Shown here: one piece after another, positions 9,422 to 17,913 of the stretch
How positions within the stretch are numbered: the first letter of the stretch is position 1
How the letters are laid out: each line of letters starts with the position of its first letter
NCBI GenBank assembly: GCA_963813635.1
Contig: CAWEZO010000014.1
Coordinates: forward strand, 1-64,000
Length of the DNA: 64,000 nt
From: JBBRZM01 sp963813635
GTDB taxonomy: Bacteria > Actinomycetota > Acidimicrobiia > IMCC26256 > JBBRZM01
Reading direction: 5' to 3'
The notes under the pieces: generated by a model
What the model saw: the letters and a program-made list of their open reading frames with translations, nothing else
The model's database searches: none
Told to the model about the DNA's origin: nothing
Program-made: the position numbers and the translations under genes

Positions 9422-9829
9422 CTAGGACGGATTGAGCCGTAGCGCAATTGAATTGATGCAGTAGCGCTGATCGGTCGGGGTCGGGTAGCCCTCGCCGGAG
9501 AACACATGCCCCAAATGACTGTGGCAGTTCGCGCACAGCACCTCGGTGCGCGTCATCCCCAGCGAGTCATCGGACCGCAGGATCACCGCGTCACTGCGCG
9601 CCGGGTCGAAGAAAGACGGCCAGCCGCAATGGGATTCGAACTTCTCGGTACTGCGGAACAGCTCCGTGCCGCACGCCCGGCATTCGTACACGCCCTCGGT
9701 GGTGGTGTCGGTGTACTCGCCGGTGAACGGCCGCTCGGTACCGGCTCGCCGCAGCACGTCGAACTCGTCGGCGCTGAGCCGCTGCCGCCATTCCGCGTCG
9801 GACAGTTCGAGTTTCGGGGGCTGCGTCAT
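9422..9829 (-). CDS. msrB: Peptide-methionine (R)-S-oxide reductase
   Basis: Repairs oxidised methionine residues, reducing the R sulfoxide with electrons from thioredoxin. 135 residues, full length. The zinc site is CRAC and CANC. The catalytic cysteine is in RYCINSIAL near the C-terminus. HCGWPSFF is the conserved family segment. The start ATG overlaps the last codon and stop of aftC (ATGA), so the two are coupled; this order matches Rv2673-Rv2674. Confidence 0.95.
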   Translation of the reverse strand: MTQPPKLELSDAEWRQRLSADEFDVLRRAGTERPFTGEYTDTTTEGVYECRACGTELFRSTEKFESHCGWPSFFDPARSDAVILRSDDSLGMTRTEVLCANCHSHLGHVFSGEGYPTPTDQRYCINSIALRLNPS

Positions 9830-11127
9830 GCGTTCACGCTATCGCGCCGGTCCTCGGGCGTCATCCACGGCGGGTCGATGCCGAACTGCAGCCGGTTCTC
9901 GGCCTTGGCGTCGAGGTAGCGGAAGTACAGCACCGCGAACACCACAACCAGCATCAGCGACCAGCCCCACGTGACGCGTAGGTATTCCAGCGCGCGGCCG
10001 GTCGTGGGCCAGTACACGAGCAGCCATTTGTCGGCCGACAAGAACCCGTAGACCGCAAACCACGCCGGCCAGTTGCGGATCACCGAGTTCGGCAGCACCA
10101 CCGTCATCAGGAACGGGAACAGCGCCATCGAGTAGTACGCCTGCCCGAGCGACAGCACCAGCCAGGACGCGATGAGCAGAACGCCCGAGGAGGTGCACAT
10201 CCAGAACAACGGGTCACGGGTGCGGTAGTAGCGGTACAGCAGCCACAGCGCCGCCACCGCCAACAACGCAAAAACGATGCGCAGCAACACAATCAGCCAC
10301 ATCGGCAAGCCGTAGTAGACGCCGTTGCCCAAAATGGAGCTGTTGAAGTAGTCGCGGGTCTGAAAGATGTAGGGCAGTGTCCGCCGGTAGAAGTTCATCG
10401 GGTCCTGGACCAACCGCATCGCCGCGAGGTTGAACACCACCGGCACGGCCACCGCGGTGACCAGCACCCGCCACTGCCGGTTGAGGAGTGGCAGTAACAG
10501 CAGCGGCGCCAACAGGGGTTTGACCACCAGAGACAGCCCCACCGCGACGCCGGCCCACCACTGAGACCGGGTCTTCCCGTCGAGCATCCACCGGAAGAAC
10601 AACACCTCCAGCAGGAGGATGACGCCGTTGATGTTCGCGAAAACCAGTGTGTTGATGACGGCTTCGGTGCAGAACATCGCTGCCAGCACTGCGGGAAAGG
10701 CGACGGACCGCGCCGAGTACTTGAACAGCCGGATCAGCAGGTACGCGGCCAGCACCATCGCGACGGTGTTGAAGAAGATGAACCAGTACCGCGACGCGTC
10801 GACGGGCAGGTAGCCGAACGGTGCCATCAACAGTGTGCCGCCGGGCGGATACAGGTAGTGCGGGTCGACGTACTCGAGGTGCTCGTTGTAGATGTCCAGC
10901 CCGAGTTTGAAGTTGATGACGGCGCGGTAGACGGGCCCGTAGTCGTCGGTGATGTAGCCGTTGGTAGCCAGCACGTAGCTGCGGTGGATGATGAACACGA
11001 TCGCCAGCGGCCACAGGATCGTGCGCAACACCTGCGATGCGGTCGGGGGGCTGGTGCGGGGCCGGAAGACGTTCGCGGCCGATGAGCGCTTGCGCGAAGA
11101 GTATGAGGCCGAGTCTGGAAGCGCCAC
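9826..11127 (-). CDS. aftC: Alpha-(1->3)-arabinofuranosyltransferase AftC (GT87/DUF2029)
   Basis: Polytopic plasma-membrane glycosyltransferase that introduces the 3,5 branch in arabinogalactan and lipoarabinomannan, using decaprenyl-phospho-arabinose. The length, 433 residues, equals that of Rv2673. About ten to twelve membrane segments can be seen. The first outer loop carries NGYITDDYGPVYRA with the Asp-Asp pair expected for a GT-C enzyme. The cytosolic tail is KAENRLQFGIDPPWMTPEDRR. It lies downstream of a RibD-like gene and a TAP lipoprotein gene, and overlaps msrB. An essential or near-essential cell-wall gene and one of the few unbroken genes here. Confidence 0.92.
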   Translation of the reverse strand: MALPDSASYSSRKRSSAANVFRPRTSPPTASQVLRTILWPLAIVFIIHRSYVLATNGYITDDYGPVYRAVINFKLGLDIYNEHLEYVDPHYLYPPGGTLLMAPFGYLPVDASRYWFIFFNTVAMVLAAYLLIRLFKYSARSVAFPAVLAAMFCTEAVINTLVFANINGVILLLEVLFFRWMLDGKTRSQWWAGVAVGLSLVVKPLLAPLLLLPLLNRQWRVLVTAVAVPVVFNLAAMRLVQDPMNFYRRTLPYIFQTRDYFNSSILGNGVYYGLPMWLIVLLRIVFALLAVAALWLLYRYYRTRDPLFWMCTSSGVLLIASWLVLSLGQAYYSMALFPFLMTVVLPNSVIRNWPAWFAVYGFLSADKWLLVYWPTTGRALEYLRVTWGWSLMLVVVFAVLYFRYLDAKAENRLQFGIDPPWMTPEDRRDSVNA

Positions 11128-11158
11128 GAGCGCACCGTACCTGACGGCAACAGTCGAA

Positions 11159-12724
11159 TCAGGCCGGGCAGTACGTGTCGGTGGATGGAAGGTTTCCGCT
11201 GTCGAGGTACCCGATCAACGGCGGCACCGCGCACGACGAGTAGATGCTCACGCCGTGCCCGATGCCCTGCCACATGACGCGCTTGCTGGCCACTCCGGCG
11301 TTGAGCACCGTCGCCGACACCGCGGCCACACCCTCGTTGCCGACGACCGCGTCGTTCTGCCCGCCCATCAGCAGCACGTTGACCTTGAGGTTCTTCGGGT
11401 CGGGCGGGGCGGTGCCGCTGGGCCAGTTGAGGCACTTGACGAGGTCGAGCGCCCCGACACTGCCGAACTGCGGGTATTCCTTGCCCCACTCGACGACGAG
11501 CTCGCGGACCCGGTCGGGTGTCGGACGGCTCAGCGAGTCACTGCACCGGTTGACGAACTGCCCGTCGGTCTCCCGCAGCGCCTGTGCCTGGTTGATCAGA
11601 TTGTTGAGCTGGTTGCTGTCGCCGGAGCGGGCGGCCGCCAGCGCGGTTGCGAGGCTGTTCGTCGCCGCCGCGCGGTCACCGCGGGGGAACGCCAACGCGG
11701 TGCTGATCGCGGACGTCACAGCCGCGGCTGATGCACCGCCCGGCCCGCGCCCGTTCCGCGCCGACGCGATGATCGCGTCGACCGCCCCTTTGGGGTCCGC
11801 GCCCAATGGGCAGTTGGCGGCCGCGCACTGCGCAGCGAAGGCCTCCAGCGCGGCTTGCTCGCCCTTCACCTGCTGCTCCTCGGCAGCCTCGGCGTTGATC
11901 GCCGGCGGGATCGGGGAATCCAGGATCAGCCGGGCCACCTTGTCGGGGTGCCGCCCCGCGTACGCCAGAGTGACCTGCGCGCCGTTGCCGATGCCCAGTA
12001 TCGCCAGCGCGGGCACGTCCCACGTCGTGCGCAGCCGCTCGATGTCCTCGGCGGCGTGCGAGTTGTCATAGGCGGAATCGCCGGGGGAGATGGTGTCGGT
12101 GCAGTTCGTGGTGGCGGTGACGACGATCTCGCCGAGGTTGGCCACCGGGTCGTCGCCGGCCTCGAACTGGGCCTGGTCGGCCATTTCGCGCCGGTCGAAC
12201 GAGTCGCGGCAGTCCAGCGCACCCGACAGCCCGATGCCGCGGCGGTCGACCGACACGATCGGGCGGCTCTTCAGCACGTCGGTGCCCGCGCGCGTCAGCC
12301 ACACCGGCAGCTGAACCGACGACGGCAGGTCCGATCCCGTGGTGACCACCAGCGGCCCGGCGTCGGGCGGGGTCAGCTGCGAGCGGGCCCGCACCACGCC
12401 GATCGTGACAGTGCCGGTGGCGTTCTCGATCGGGTCGAGGTCGGCATCGAAGGTGGCGCACTCCAGTGTCACGCCCACCGGCGGTGCGATCGACACTTCC
12501 GAGAACAGCCGAGACGTGCAGTCCCGCCAGGCCAGGTCGTTCTTGGGCGCCTCGATCGCCGGCGGTCCGCTCGGGGACGGCGTCGTCGGCGGGCTGCCTT
12601 GAGGTCCCTGACCGGAGTCGGTGGCGTATTTGGGGTTGGCCGCCAGGCCCGGTGCGCAGCCGGCCAGCACAGAGATCGTCGCGACCAGCGCGGCGGCGGC
12701 TCGCCATGACCGGGAAATCGGCAT
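11159..12724 (-). CDS. TAP-domain alpha/beta hydrolase lipoprotein (Rv2672-like)
   Basis: About 521 residues. ATG 12722-12724 gives a signal peptide ending in a lipobox SVLAGC, so it is probably lipid-anchored outside the membrane. The fold is the tripeptidyl-aminopeptidase type, with the TAP-like C-terminal domain (IGHGVSIYSS, then PPLIGYLDSGNLP) and paired cysteines. The expected nucleophile elbow reads ILGIGNGAQVTLAY, where the usual serine of GxSxG is Asn. The enzyme may therefore be inactive or use another residue. It sits between the RibD-like gene and aftC, as in M. tuberculosis. A longer start at 12751 is open but would bury the signal peptide. Confidence 0.85.
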   Translation of the reverse strand: MPISRSWRAAAALVATISVLAGCAPGLAANPKYATDSGQGPQGSPPTTPSPSGPPAIEAPKNDLAWRDCTSRLFSEVSIAPPVGVTLECATFDADLDPIENATGTVTIGVVRARSQLTPPDAGPLVVTTGSDLPSSVQLPVWLTRAGTDVLKSRPIVSVDRRGIGLSGALDCRDSFDRREMADQAQFEAGDDPVANLGEIVVTATTNCTDTISPGDSAYDNSHAAEDIERLRTTWDVPALAILGIGNGAQVTLAYAGRHPDKVARLILDSPIPPAINAEAAEEQQVKGEQAALEAFAAQCAAANCPLGADPKGAVDAIIASARNGRGPGGASAAAVTSAISTALAFPRGDRAAATNSLATALAAARSGDSNQLNNLINQAQALRETDGQFVNRCSDSLSRPTPDRVRELVVEWGKEYPQFGSVGALDLVKCLNWPSGTAPPDPKNLKVNVLLMGGQNDAVVGNEGVAAVSATVLNAGVASKRVMWQGIGHGVSIYSSCAVPPLIGYLDSGNLPSTDTYCPA

Positions 12725-12747
12725 GCTGACCAGAGTAGCGAGCAGCG

Positions 12748-13521
12748 TCACCTGCTCCGGGTGTAGCGCAGGTACAGGTAGCCCTCCGCGTCGGACAGGA
12801 TCTGCTCGGTGCGCAGCTCGGTGGCCGACGGCCCCAGACCGGACACCACTCGCGGCGCTCCGCCGGCTACCAGCAGCGGAGCGACGGTCAGTGCGAGCTC
12901 GTCGAGCAGGCCCTGTTCGACGATGTCACCGAGCAGAGTCGGGCCGCCCTCGCACAACACCCGGTACAGCCCGCGGCGCGCCAGCTCGGCCAGCACGGCA
13001 GCCGGGTCGACGACGATCGGATCGGCGGTCGAGCCGTCGAGCACTTCCGCGATGCTGTGCAGGCGCTCGCGGGTGGCGATGAACGACGCGGTGGTGGTGA
13101 AGATCAGCGGCGGCGTCTCGGTGCGCAGGAAGAGGCGGCTGGTCGGCTCCAGCGCGCCCGTCGCCGTCACGACCGCGATCGGCGGGACCTCGGACTGGCC
13201 GCGCGCCTGCCGTGCCTGGCGCGAGGCGACGCTCAACTGGGCGCCCGAGTAGTTCTCGGTGCGCACCGTGCCGGCGCCGACGAGCACGACGTCGGCGAGC
13301 TCGCGCAGCACCTTGAACAGGACGCGGTCGCCGGGGCCCGCCAGCCCGCCGGCGCGGCCCTCGACGGTGGCGCCGCCGTCCGCGCTGGCGATCATGTTCG
13401 CCCGCACCCAGCACGTCGAAAGATCCGGCGGATACGCGTAGAGCCGCGGCAGCTCCGCCGCGTCGACGGATGTCCGCGGGTCCAGCCGCGTGAACCGCGC
13501 GGCGGCGTCGTCGTCGGTCAC
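12748..13521 (-). CDS. Pyrimidine reductase family protein (RibD C-terminal domain, Rv2671-like)
   Basis: A 257-residue RibD_C/DHFR-like reductase. MIASADGGATVEGRAGGL is the substrate-binding loop, ADVVLVGAGTVRTE the NADPH-binding segment, and RVLCEGGPTLLGDIVE the conserved glycine-rich strand. It lacks the N-terminal deaminase domain of bifunctional RibD. GTG 13519-13521 gives the same length as Rv2671; an upstream ATG at 13677 would overlap the GNAT gene. Members of this group are thought to reduce a pteridine or pyrimidine intermediate; in M. tuberculosis Rv2671 can act as a dihydrofolate reductase substitute. Confidence 0.85.
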   Translation of the reverse strand: MTDDDAAARFTRLDPRTSVDAAELPRLYAYPPDLSTCWVRANMIASADGGATVEGRAGGLAGPGDRVLFKVLRELADVVLVGAGTVRTENYSGAQLSVASRQARQARGQSEVPPIAVVTATGALEPTSRLFLRTETPPLIFTTTASFIATRERLHSIAEVLDGSTADPIVVDPAAVLAELARRGLYRVLCEGGPTLLGDIVEQGLLDELALTVAPLLVAGGAPRVVSGLGPSATELRTEQILSDAEGYLYLRYTRSR

Positions 13522-13541
13522 AGGAACGATTTCAGCATGAG

Positions 13542-14075
13542 TTAGACCGGCCGCACCATCACGAAGTCGTTCTCGACGCCGCTGCCGAGGTGAAATGTCT
13601 TGGTGCCGTTGATCGCAAAACCGTGCTTGGCGTAGAAGCGTTGCGCGCGAAGGTTCTGCTGGTTCACGCCGAGCCACACGGATTTGGCCGCCGCGGCCGC
13701 GGCGTGCTCGAGGGTGGCGTGCATCAGCGCGGCCGACACCTCGCCGCCGTGGCTGTCGGGCAGCACGTACATCTTCGACAGCTCGAGGCTGGGGCGCAGG
13801 GCGACCGCTCGCCGCACGTCGGCATCGTCGGGCACCCCGCGAATCAGGATGCAGTAGCCCACAATTCGGCCGTCGTCATAGGCGACCAGCACAGTGCGGT
13901 CCTCATCGGCGAGGTATTCGGCGAACCGGTCGGCCGACAGGTGGGCGTCGATGAACGCGACGATGTTCTCCGGCGCCGCGGTGGGCGGGCACGCCAGCGG
14001 AAACGTCCGTGCGGCAACGGCTGCCAGTTCGTCGATATCGTCGGGGCGAGGGGTGGTGACCTTCAGATATTCCAC
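13542..14075 (-). CDS. GNAT-family N-acetyltransferase (Rv2669-like)
   Basis: About 177 residues with the GNAT fold: LSKMYVLPDSHGGEVSAALM contains the acetyl-CoA pyrophosphate-binding turn (variant of R/Q-x-x-G-x-G/A), followed by VWLGVNQQNLRAQRFYAKHGF, the typical motif-B helix. The start is taken as GTG 14073-14075; the next gene upstream (exported protein) ends at 14063, giving a 13-bp overlap. The substrate is unknown. Gene order matches M. tuberculosis except that the AFG1-like Rv2670c homologue is missing here. Confidence 0.78.
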   Translation of the reverse strand: MEYLKVTTPRPDDIDELAAVAARTFPLACPPTAAPENIVAFIDAHLSADRFAEYLADEDRTVLVAYDDGRIVGYCILIRGVPDDADVRRAVALRPSLELSKMYVLPDSHGGEVSAALMHATLEHAAAAAAKSVWLGVNQQNLRAQRFYAKHGFAINGTKTFHLGSGVENDFVMVRPV

Positions 14076-14557
14076 TGGGCCAATTTGAAGCCGGTCTTCG
14101 AGTCGATCAGCACCACGTTGGACACCAGGTCGCGGTTGGTGTCCCACCACACCCCGCCGCTCACGGTGGCGCCCTGCGGTGCGTTGAGGAGTGCGTACTG
14201 CAACGCGTCGGGAGCGTCGGTGCTGCGCGGGACGTACTGGTCTGCGGTCTGGGTGACGCCGCGGAACGACAGCCTCGACGAGAGCGAGGCGGGGGACGCC
14301 ACATCCACCGCGGTGACGGTGACTTGTGCGCGGGACACCTGCGAGCGCGGCCACCGCGGCGGGTAACCCCATCCGGGCGGGATGTCCGAGGGCAGCACGC
14401 TGCTCACGGTCACGTCGGCGGTGAAATCGGCCGCCTGCACACGCAGAGTGTCACCGAGGCTGCCGATCGGCGCGTCGCCGGCCGATGCGGGGGGCGCGAC
14501 GAGTGCGCCGACGACGGTTATCACCGCGAACAGTCCGAGGAACCAGCGGCGCATCAT
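14063..14557 (-). CDS. Exported protein (Rv2668-like)
   Basis: A 164-residue protein with a clear Sec signal peptide: RRWFLGLFAVITVVGALV, then APPASA just before GDAPIG, where signal peptidase I should cut. The mature part is beta-rich (VQAADFTADVTVSSVLP, RAQVTVTAVDV) with no cysteine pair. It corresponds by position to Rv2668, an exported protein of unknown function. It overlaps the GNAT gene. Confidence 0.75.
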   Translation of the reverse strand: MMRRWFLGLFAVITVVGALVAPPASAGDAPIGSLGDTLRVQAADFTADVTVSSVLPSDIPPGWGYPPRWPRSQVSRAQVTVTAVDVASPASLSSRLSFRGVTQTADQYVPRSTDAPDALQYALLNAPQGATVSGGVWWDTNRDLVSNVVLIDSKTGFKLAQWNI

Positions 14558-14582
14558 GCCTCCTTAGCTGATTCGCATGATG

Positions 14583-15011
14583 TTAGTCAGCCCACGGCCC
14601 CAACCCGCCGATCTTGTCGATTTCGATGTGAGTGACGAAGCCGGGCGGGGGATCGTCCATCGGCGGGAACTTGGCGTCATGACCGATCATCGTCTTGGCG
14701 AGCTCACGCAGCAGTTCGGGTGCGCCGCCCTCCTCCACGCGCGCGGTCCCATAGATCGACAGGTACGGCGTCATGGTTCCGCTGCGGTCGGTAGACAGCA
14801 CGGTGAGCGCGACCCTGTTGTCGCGCCGGATGTTGCGGACTTTCTTGTGCTCGGCCAGATGTGCGGTGACCAGCTCGTCCTGGCCGTCGGGTGTGGTGTG
14901 CACCGCAACCCAGACCATGCTGATCTCGGGGCTGCCGTCGGGATTGAGCGTGACAAGGGTCGCGTCGGCGCCGTATCCGATCAGGGCGCGCGCGTGCTCG
15001 TCGAGTTTCAT
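14583..15011 (-). CDS. PPOX-class F420-dependent or FMN-binding protein
   Basis: A 142-residue split-barrel flavin/deazaflavin-binding protein. ATLVTLNPDGSPEISMVWV is the typical beta hairpin, KKVRNIRRDNRVALTVL the cofactor-binding stretch, and YLSIYGTARVEEGG the dimer strand. Mycobacterial members of this size often bind F420; the cofactor cannot be fixed from sequence. It lies 10 bp downstream of clpC2 and is probably in its transcript. Confidence 0.85.
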   Translation of the reverse strand: MKLDEHARALIGYGADATLVTLNPDGSPEISMVWVAVHTTPDGQDELVTAHLAEHKKVRNIRRDNRVALTVLSTDRSGTMTPYLSIYGTARVEEGGAPELLRELAKTMIGHDAKFPPMDDPPPGFVTHIEIDKIGGLGPWAD

Positions 15012-15021
15012 GGCGCGGACA

Positions 15022-15750
15022 TTACGCCCGGGCGGCTCCCTCGATGAACGGCTTCAGGGCAGCGACCACGCCGGCCGCCACGCGGCCCTTGGCCAGGCCG
15101 AGCCGGTGCAGCGGGCCGTCGCCGTCTTCGGCCTCCAGCAGCGCGAGCAGGATGTGCTCGGTGCCAATGTAGTTGTGGCCCAATCGAAGTGCCTCACGGA
15201 AGGTCAATTCGAGGACCTTGCGGCACGGGCCGTTGAACGGCACGAGCCCCGGCACGTCGTCTGCTCGCGGCGGCAACGTCGCCGCGGCGCGCAATGCGTC
15301 AGCGTTTACCCCCTCACTCTCGAGCACTTTCATGGCGAGCGAGGTGGGATCGTCGGCCAGCGCGACCAGCAGGTGCGCCGGAGTGATTTCGGCGTTGCCG
15401 GCCTCATGCGCGTGGTTCTGCGAGGCCACGACGAGAGCGCGGGCCCGAGGGGTGAAGCGGGCGAAGCCCTGATCCGGGTCTAGCGTCGCCGACTCGGCTT
15501 TGGGGACGAATCTCTTCTGCGCGGCCTGCTTGGAGACGCCCATGCTCTTGCCGATGTCGGTCCATGACGCCCCGGAGCGGCGCGCCTGGTCGACGAAATG
15601 GCCGATCAGATGGTCGGCGAGGTCGCCGAGGTATTCGCTGGCCAGGACGGCATCTGAGAGCTGTTCGAGAGCGTCGGTGTGAACCTTATTAATTGCGTCG
15701 ATCAGGTCGTCGAGGCGGACGGGATAGCGGATTTGCGGCATTTCGGGCAT
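15022..15750 (-). CDS. clpC2: ClpC2: HTH plus Clp N-domain protein
   Basis: Homologue of Rv2667. A 242-residue protein lacking ATPase domains. Residues about 40-65 hold a helix-turn-helix-like segment (ASWTDIGKSMGVSKQAAQKRF). Two Clp-N repeats follow, the second ending LELTFREALRLGHNYIGTEH. In mycobacteria ClpC2 binds the same ligands as the ClpC1 N-domain (cyclomarin-type compounds and phospho-arginine) and buffers ClpC1 against them. Two matching palindromes sit directly before its start codon, which suggests autoregulation by its own HTH. The downstream PPOX gene is probably co-transcribed. Confidence 0.9.
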   Translation of the reverse strand: MPEMPQIRYPVRLDDLIDAINKVHTDALEQLSDAVLASEYLGDLADHLIGHFVDQARRSGASWTDIGKSMGVSKQAAQKRFVPKAESATLDPDQGFARFTPRARALVVASQNHAHEAGNAEITPAHLLVALADDPTSLAMKVLESEGVNADALRAAATLPPRADDVPGLVPFNGPCRKVLELTFREALRLGHNYIGTEHILLALLEAEDGDGPLHRLGLAKGRVAAGVVAALKPFIEGAARA

Positions 15751-15752
15751 AT

Positions 15753-15769
15753 GTCAACCCTAGGTTGAC
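15753..15769. promoter_or_regulatory. Palindromic operator 1 upstream of clpC2 (GTCAACC-CTA-GGTTGAC)
   Basis: Perfect 7-bp arms with a 3-bp spacer, only 2 bp from the clpC2 start codon. It shares GTCAAC/GTTGAC with a second palindrome 28 bp further up, which marks it as part of a specific regulator-binding array. Confidence 0.7.
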
Positions 15770-15780
15770 GCATCTTTCCC

Positions 15781-15797
15781 GTCAACCATGAGTTGAC
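15781..15797. promoter_or_regulatory. Palindromic operator 2 upstream of clpC2 (GTCAAC-CATGA-GTTGAC)
   Basis: Second 17-bp palindrome with 6-bp arms, the same outer half-sites as operator 1. It lies between clpC2 and the divergent mycolyltransferase gene at 15889, so either or both could be controlled. Confidence 0.65.
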
Positions 15798-15888
15798 GAT
15801 TTTGCGACGCAATGATGACCGGTGATTGAGGTCGCGTGCGCTGGGTAGTAAGTTCCGGCGAAAGCATTAATCGGGATGGGAGTTCGGT

Positions 15889-16851
15889 ATGGGAGAACGC
15901 AAGGGGCGGCCCACTCGGTGGGTGCGCCGGCTGATGATCGCGGCGGCGGTTGCATTGCTGCTGCCCGGTCTGGCGAGCATGGTGAATGCTCCAGACGCCA
16001 GAGCCTTCTCCCGACCCGGCCTTCCGGTGGAGTACCTGATGGTTCCGTCGCCGTCGATGGGGCGCGACATCAAGGTCGAATTCCAGCCGGGTGGCTCGCA
16101 CGCGATCTACCTGCTCGACGGCTTGCGGGCCCGTGACGACTGGAGTGGTTGGGACATCGAGCTCCCGGCATTCGAGTGGACTCTCAATTCGGGCCTGGCG
16201 ACCGTGATGCCGGTCGGCGGGATGTCGAGCTTCTACACCGACTGGTACCAGCCGGCGGTCGGCAACGGCGGAACCTGGACTTACAAGTGGGAAACGTTCG
16301 TGACGTCCGAGCTGCCGTCCTGGCTGTCGGCCAACAAGGGCATCAGCCCCACCGGAAACGCGGCGGTGGGAATCTCCATGTCCGGGTCGGCGTCACTGAT
16401 TCTGGCGGCGTACCACCCGAACAACTTCACCTACGCCGGATCGCTGTCGGCCTTGATGGACCCCTCGCAGGCCATGGGTCCGTTCCTGATCGGCATTTCG
16501 ATGCGCGACTCCGGTGGCTTCAGCGCCGACGCCATGTGGGGCCCGAGCAGCGACCCGGCCTGGGCCCGCAACGACCCGACGATCCAGATTCCGCTACTCG
16601 TCAGCAACAACACCCGGCTGTGGGTCTACGCCGGAAGCGGCAAGCCGAACGAACTCGGCGGCGGCGATCTGCCGGCCACCTTCCTCGAAGGCGTGATCCG
16701 GGACAGCAACATCAAGTTCCAGGAGAAGTACATCGCCGCCGGCGGGCACAACGCCACGTTCAACTTCCCGGCCTTCGGGACGCACAACTGGGCGTACTGG
16801 GGAGCTCAACTGCAGGCGATGATTCCCGACATCAAGGCCACGATCGGCTAG
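15889..16851 (+). CDS. Antigen 85-like mycolyltransferase/esterase
   Basis: A 320-residue secreted alpha/beta hydrolase. The signal sequence runs through MIAAAVALLLPGLASMV and ends around DARA before FSRPGLPVEYLMVP, the typical mature start of Ag85 proteins. The triad is visible: Ser in GISMSGSA, Glu in GKPNELGGG, His in FGTHNWAYWG. Ag85 enzymes move mycolates onto arabinogalactan and trehalose. The length is close to FbpA-C; the nucleophile context (SMSGSA rather than SMAGSS) is slightly altered, so it could be a paralogue with other acyl preference. ATG 15889 is preceded by GGGAG. Confidence 0.88.
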   Translation: MGERKGRPTRWVRRLMIAAAVALLLPGLASMVNAPDARAFSRPGLPVEYLMVPSPSMGRDIKVEFQPGGSHAIYLLDGLRARDDWSGWDIELPAFEWTLNSGLATVMPVGGMSSFYTDWYQPAVGNGGTWTYKWETFVTSELPSWLSANKGISPTGNAAVGISMSGSASLILAAYHPNNFTYAGSLSALMDPSQAMGPFLIGISMRDSGGFSADAMWGPSSDPAWARNDPTIQIPLLVSNNTRLWVYAGSGKPNELGGGDLPATFLEGVIRDSNIKFQEKYIAAGGHNATFNFPAFGTHNWAYWGAQLQAMIPDIKATIG

Positions 16852-16894
16852 TCAAAGCGGCGACGTAGGAGCGGTGCTGACTGCTTAACACAGC

Positions 16895-16935
16895 GGTTGC
16901 ATCCAGTTGTCGCCTTACGCGGACTAGATGCAACC
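16895..16935 (+). terminator. Hairpin GGTTGCATC ... GATGCAACC after the Ag85-like gene
   Basis: Perfect 9-bp arms at 16895-16903 and 16927-16935, with three further pairs inside after one mismatch, 43 bp after the stop codon. There is no T run, as is common in mycobacteria. Most likely a transcription terminator or mRNA-stabilising stem. Confidence 0.5.
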
Positions 16936-17114
16936 TACCCCGTGTCCGACGTCGTATCGACTGTACGGCGCACGACGCGCGCGGATCTAAGACCGATGCT
17001 CATTCCGCGCTCAGTCGCGGTTGTAGGCGTGTTCACGCGTCAGCGGTGTGCGTTGGGGGTATTCGTTCCGGCAACACAGAATTCCGCGATGGAAGGACTT
17101 GCGCATGACCGTGA

Positions 17115-17381
17115 CATTCCGTCGCCGAAAAGTGCGAGCCCGAAAGCGAACTCGTGTTACTGGCGAAGACGGGTGCGCTCGGGTCGCAAAAGGTCACACT
17201 ACGGCTCACCGACATACCGAACGGATGCTGCGTCGAGATGTCGGAGGTGCCAGCGAGCGGACCGATGAACTTGGTGCCGGACCGGGTAGCGGAGATCGGA
17301 ATCGACATCCGCAATCGCGAATGCCTGTGGCGGCTGGAGAACCTGGCCATGCATCGCGACCCCAGCGAGCTCTATCCCTGA
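17115..17381 (+). pseudogene. C-terminal remnant of an SRPBCC-family protein
   Basis: An open frame from 17115 reads VAEKCEPESELVLLAKTGA, then VTLRLTDIPNGCCVEMSEV and ends RNRECLWRLENLA plus a short tail. This is the C-terminal half of a small SRPBCC/polyketide-cyclase-like mycobacterial protein (hydrophobic ligand-binding fold). A stop (TGA 17112-17114) and no recognisable N-terminal half precede it, so it is a truncated relic. No ribosome-binding site precedes the internal GTG at 17154. Confidence 0.55.
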
Positions 17382-17385
17382 GCGC

Positions 17386-17770
17386 TCACCCCACCGACGG
17401 CGTGTAGAAGATCTTGTTGAAGTCCATCACCCAGGCCGTACCGTTGCAGGACAGCGGCAGACCGTCAGGTGACTGTGCGGTGCCAACGACGTCGCCGCAG
17501 GGCGCGGTGATGGTCCGGACACCGACCAAAGGTGAAGTGGCAACCCATCTTCCGACCTGCGCGCAGATCAATGTGTTGCCCGACGCGTCGACGCCGAAGG
17601 GGTACCGGGTCGCAGAGATGCACGGCTGACCCTCGGCGGCGTTGTGGGCCACACCGGGGACACACTGAAGGCCGTCACATGTTGTCGGCAACGCCGAGGC
17701 ACCGCCGGCGGCGACCAGTGGCGCGGCAACGCAACCCGCTCGCCAGCGCAAGTACCGTCATGAGTTTCAT
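17386..17770 (-). CDS. Small exported cysteine-containing protein, frameshift in signal peptide
   Basis: ATG 17768-17770 begins MKLMTVLALASG, then the frame changes at about 17733 and continues APLVAAGGASALPTTCDG, which completes a signal peptide with ASA before LPTTC. The mature part is about 100 residues with four or more cysteines (TTCDGLQC, GQPCIS, LICAQVG, LSCNGTAW). It resembles small secreted proteins common in mycobacteria, of unknown function. It converges on the SRPBCC remnant, 4 bp apart. Confidence 0.55.
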
Positions 17771-17913
17771 TTCCGCCCCTCCGCTTGTGCTTTGCGGCTA
17801 AGCGTAGGTTCCGCGGGGCGCCGGCGTACAGCCATTCGGGACGAACGGTCGCCTCAGCGATCGAAACGCGTTCCGAATGGGCCGATCTGCCTGCAGCGCA
17901 CGTGGTGGTCCGA

